DNA of 8,344 bases from UBA3855 sp964472035 (GTDB lineage: Bacteria; Bacillota; Clostridia; Oscillospirales; Ruminococcaceae): the NCBI GenBank assembly GCA_964472035.1, contig CAYYIT010000081.1, positions 1-8,344 of the forward strand. Reading direction: 5' to 3'. Of the stretch, positions 5,628 to 8,344 are shown piece by piece; position 1 is the stretch's first letter; the number at the start of each line of letters is the position of its first letter. The notes below the pieces were generated by a model, which saw nothing but the letters and a program-made list of their open reading frames with translations, had not been told where the DNA came from and ran no database searches. Position numbers and translations under genes: made by a program.

Positions 5628-8258
5628 ATGAACACCAATCAACCCGCCCACACACAATCGAAGGACGAGCTGTTCAAAGCGCTTGATACCGATGCACAGG
5701 GACTTTCCCCTGACAAGGCAGCCAAGCACCAGCAGACCTACGGTAAGAATGAGCTGGAGGACACCGCCCAGAAAAAAGTCTGGCAGGTCTTCCTTGACCA
5801 GTTCAAGGACTTCCTCGTCATCATCCTGATCATCGCCGCAGTGATCTCCGGCGTACTCGGTGACTGGGAATCCGCCATCATCATTCTGGTCGTGATCACC
5901 ATCAATGCCATTCTCGGCACGGTCCAGCACTGCAAGGCACAGCAGTCCCTCAATGGCCTGAAGGCAATGTCCGCTCCCACCGCAAAGGTTCTGCGCGGCG
6001 GTGAGATCCTCGTGGTTCCTGGCAAGGAAGTCACTGTCGGTGACGTCCTGATCCTCGATGCCGGCGACTTCATCTGTGCGGACGGACGCATTCTCGAATC
6101 CGCAAGCCTGAAGGTTGCAGAGAGCGCCCTCACCGGCGAGAGCGAGCCCGTCGAAAAGGAGGACACCGTCCTCGCAGAGGATACCGCCCTCGGTGACCGC
6201 CGCAACATGGTATACTCCGGCAGCTTCGTGACCTACGGCCGCGGCCGTGTCCTCGTTACTGGCATCGGTATGCACACCGAGATCGGTAAGATCGCAACGC
6301 TCCTCAAGTCCACGAGCGAAAAGAAGACGCCCCTGCAGGTGAGCCTTGGCGACTTCGGCAAGAAGCTCTCCGTCATCATTCTGATCGTCTGTGCGATCGT
6401 GTTCGGTCTGAGCATGTTCCGCGGCAATCCCCCTGTGGATGCATTTGTCTTCGCGGTGGCACTGGCAGTTGCCGCAATTCCGGAGGCACTCAGCTCCATC
6501 GTAACCATCGTCCTTGCGATGGGCACCCAGAAGCTCGCGGACGAAAACGCCATCATCCGCAAGCTGCAGGCTGTTGAGGGTCTGGGCAGCGTGTCCATCA
6601 TCTGCTCCGACAAGACCGGCACCCTCACCCAGAACAAGATGACCATCCGCAAGATCTTCTTTGACAACACCCTGATCGATGAGAACGACACCCTCACCGA
6701 GCGCCAGAAGCAGCTTGTCATTGACGGCCTGCTGTGTAACGACGCGACCGTAAAGGACGGCGAGGAAATCGGTGACCCGACCGAGGTGGCTCTGGTCAAC
6801 TTCGCAGAGAAGCACCGGATCGGTTCTCTCGAGTACAGAGACAAGTATGAGCGTCTGGGCGAGCTGCCGTTTGACTCTGACCGTAAGCTCATGTCCACCA
6901 TCCACAAGATCGGTCCGAACTATAAGATGCTCACCAAGGGTGCGGTCGATGTCCTGATCCCCAGAATTCTGGAGATGAAGACCGCTGACGGTAAGCGCAC
7001 CTTCACACCCGAGGATGCGGATCTGCTCCGCTCTCAGAACCTTGCGCTCTCTGACCAGGGACTGCGTGTCCTGGCTCTCTGTGAGCGTGACGTTCCCTCC
7101 CCCGATGTGACCCTTGAAGACGAAAACGGCTACATCCTGCTCGGTCTCTTTGCAATGCAGGATCCGCCCCGCGTGGAATCCGCCGATGCAGTTGCAAAGT
7201 GCAAGTCCGCCGGCATCCGTCCAATCATGATCACGGGCGACCACCTGATCACGGCTTCTGCGATCGCACGCCAGATCGGCATTCTCGATGACGAGCATAT
7301 TGCAGTGGAGGGCTCTGCCATCCAGAACCTCTCCGATGAAGAGCTTCAGGATTTCGTGGAGAAGGTTTCCGTTTACGCAAGAGTTTCCCCTGAGCACAAG
7401 ATCCGCATCGTCAATGCATGGCAGGCACGCGGCAATATCGTTTCCATGACCGGCGATGGTGTCAATGATGCGCCCGCCCTCAAGCAGGCGGATGTCGGCG
7501 TTGCCATGGGCATCACCGGCTCCGAGGTTGCCAAGGACAGCGCGTCCATGATCCTGACCGATGACAACTTCGCGACCATCGTCAAGGCGATCGAGAACGG
7601 CAGAAATCTCTACGATAACATCAAGCGCTCCATTCTCTTCCTGCTCTCCGGCAATACCGCAGGCATTCTCGCCGTGCTGTACTGCTCCATTCTGGGTCTG
7701 GCAGTGCCGTTCCAGGCAGTGCACCTGCTGTTCATCAACCTCCTGACCGACTCCCTGCCGGCAATCGCACTGGGTATGGAGCCGCACACCCCCGACGTCA
7801 TGAAGCGCAAGCCCCGTCCGAAGGATGAATCCATCCTCACAAAGTCCGTATTGCTGCAGATCCTGACAAGCGGTATCGTGATCACGATCTTCACGCTGAT
7901 CGCGTACTATATCGGTATGGGCATCGACAAGGCTGCCGGCAATACCGGTTCCATCACCGCGGCAAGCACCATGGCATTCGCAGTGCTGTGCATGTCCAGA
8001 CTCGTACACAGCTACAACTGCAAGTCCGAGGCACCCGTGATCTTCACCAAGAAGATGTGGAACAACAAGGCCATCCAGGGCGCATTCCTCTGCGGCTTCC
8101 TGCTGTTGAGTGCCGTCCTCTGGCTGCCCTTCCTGCACGGTCTGTTCAAAGTCTACGCCCTCAGCCCCATGCAGATCCTGATCGTTTATGGTCTGTCCCT
8201 GCTGACGCTGCCGGCAATGCAGCTGATCAAGGCCATCACCAAGGCTGTCAAAAAATAA
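5628..8258 (+). CDS. PMCA-type calcium (or manganese) exporting P-type ATPase
   Basis: An 876-residue P2-type ATPase that pumps a divalent cation out of the cytoplasm at the expense of ATP. In order: cation-ATPase N domain (about 8-80), actuator domain with TGES (169-172), TM4 with VAAIPEAL (281-288), phosphorylation motif DKTGT with Asp328, nucleotide-binding KGA (437-439), TGD (536-538), hinge TGDGVNDAP (608-616), then TM5-TM10. Cation site II is complete by comparison with SERCA: Glu286 (E309), Asn704 (N796) and Asp708 (D800). Site I is degenerate: in TM5 SGNTAG, Asn676 matches N768 but Gly679 replaces E771. This suggests one ion per cycle, as in PMCA-type and bacterial LMCA1-like pumps. 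No C-terminal calmodulin tail. Expression should follow the Mn2+-type riboswitch upstream; with that family, Mn2+ export or Mn2+-triggered Ca2+ export are both possible. Monocistronic as far as visible. Confidence 0.95.
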   Translation: MNTNQPAHTQSKDELFKALDTDAQGLSPDKAAKHQQTYGKNELEDTAQKKVWQVFLDQFKDFLVIILIIAAVISGVLGDWESAIIILVVITINAILGTVQHCKAQQSLNGLKAMSAPTAKVLRGGEILVVPGKEVTVGDVLILDAGDFICADGRILESASLKVAESALTGESEPVEKEDTVLAEDTALGDRRNMVYSGSFVTYGRGRVLVTGIGMHTEIGKIATLLKSTSEKKTPLQVSLGDFGKKLSVIILIVCAIVFGLSMFRGNPPVDAFVFAVALAVAAIPEALSSIVTIVLAMGTQKLADENAIIRKLQAVEGLGSVSIICSDKTGTLTQNKMTIRKIFFDNTLIDENDTLTERQKQLVIDGLLCNDATVKDGEEIGDPTEVALVNFAEKHRIGSLEYRDKYERLGELPFDSDRKLMSTIHKIGPNYKMLTKGAVDVLIPRILEMKTADGKRTFTPEDADLLRSQNLALSDQGLRVLALCERDVPSPDVTLEDENGYILLGLFAMQDPPRVESADAVAKCKSAGIRPIMITGDHLITASAIARQIGILDDEHIAVEGSAIQNLSDEELQDFVEKVSVYARVSPEHKIRIVNAWQARGNIVSMTGDGVNDAPALKQADVGVAMGITGSEVAKDSASMILTDDNFATIVKAIENGRNLYDNIKRSILFLLSGNTAGILAVLYCSILGLAVPFQAVHLLFINLLTDSLPAIALGMEPHTPDVMKRKPRPKDESILTKSVLLQILTSGIVITIFTLIAYYIGMGIDKAAGNTGSITAASTMAFAVLCMSRLVHSYNCKSEAPVIFTKKMWNNKAIQGAFLCGFLLLSAVLWLPFLHGLFKVYALSPMQILIVYGLSLLTLPAMQLIKAITKAVKK

Positions 8259-8261
8259 CAC

Positions 8262-8290
8262 AAAACGCCCCACAGGCATTCTGTGGGGCG
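8262..8290. terminator. GC-rich hairpin after the ATPase gene, possible terminator
   Basis: CGCCCCACAG (8266-8275) and CTGTGGGGCG (8281-8290) form a perfect 10-bp stem with loop GCATT, 7 nt after the ATPase stop codon. On the plus strand no U-tract follows (CAGTCTG). Read from the minus strand it is followed by TTTTG and further T-rich sequence. It may therefore stop a converging transcript better than its own, or act mainly as an mRNA 3' end stabiliser. Confidence 0.6.
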
Positions 8291-8310
8291 CAGTCTGTCG
8301 AAAAAGTCCC

Positions 8311-8344
8311 GTCCAGCCACTGCGCCTCTGGCGCAGGGCTGGAC
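8311..8344. repeat. Long inverted repeat at the right edge
   Basis: GTCCAGCC-A-CTGCGCC (8311-8326) pairs with GGCGCAGGGCTGGAC (8330-8344) around a TCT loop: 15 base pairs with a single bulged A. The window ends exactly at the end of the stem, so any U-tract or further repeat unit is unseen. It could be a second terminator, or part of a dispersed intergenic element that includes the preceding stretch 8291-8310. Confidence 0.6.

Noticed and set aside
5613..8279. A very long open frame (888 codons) on the minus strand opposite the ATPase
   Set aside because: The plus-strand ATPase has all catalytic motifs and a consensus ribosome binding site. The antisense frame stays open because its sense codons rarely give the antisense stops in this GC-biased gene; its product is low-complexity (Asp, Gln, Gly, His, Val rich) and matches nothing I know.

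Overview
The window looks like ordinary chromosome of a moderately GC-rich Firmicute, most likely a gut Clostridia of the Ruminococcaceae/Oscillospiraceae kind. This is inferred from strong AAGGAGG-type ribosome binding sites, consensus sigma-A promoters with 17-base spacers, an OadG/OadB sodium-pump pair, a GH25 muramidase next to a DUF3810 protein, and a Mn2+-type riboswitch ahead of a PMCA-type Ca2+ ATPase. No mobile element, CRISPR array or phage gene is visible.

Layout. The left end (minus strand) holds the 5' part of a tRNA-Val(UAC) gene, cut by the window edge. Upstream of it is a MscS-type mechanosensitive channel gene. Each has its own perfect TTGACA-17-TATAAT promoter, and the tRNA -35 box contains the mscS stop codon. 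A short divergent intergenic region (1077-1276) separates mscS from a plus-strand operon of two membrane subunits of a sodium-translocating decarboxylase (OadG-like, then OadB-like), closed by a clear intrinsic terminator at 3019-3054. A second plus-strand operon with its own promoter encodes a membrane-anchored GH25 muramidase and, overlapping it by four bases, a DUF3810 membrane protein with an HExxH motif.

The most informative part is 5342-5627. A consensus promoter starts a leader of about 250 nt that folds as a yybP-ykoY (Mn2+) riboswitch aptamer. The 3' strand of that aptamer is also the 5' arm of a 20-bp intrinsic terminator, so the two folds exclude each other and the layout is that of a ligand-activated ON switch. 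Between the terminator and the start codon lie two more elements not explained by the riboswitch: a hairpin carrying a second GGGAGUAG, and a perfect 28-bp palindrome. The controlled gene is an 876-residue P-type ATPase of the PMCA/SERCA group that keeps cation site II and has lost the key site I glutamate. With the riboswitch, this suggests export of Mn2+ and/or Ca2+.

The genes are separate transcription units with a common theme of envelope and ion homeostasis: osmotic release (MscS), Na+ extrusion (OadB/OadG), wall remodelling (GH25/DUF3810) and divalent cation export (ATPase). The window ends in two GC-rich hairpins. No family here is new; the unusual content is regulatory.
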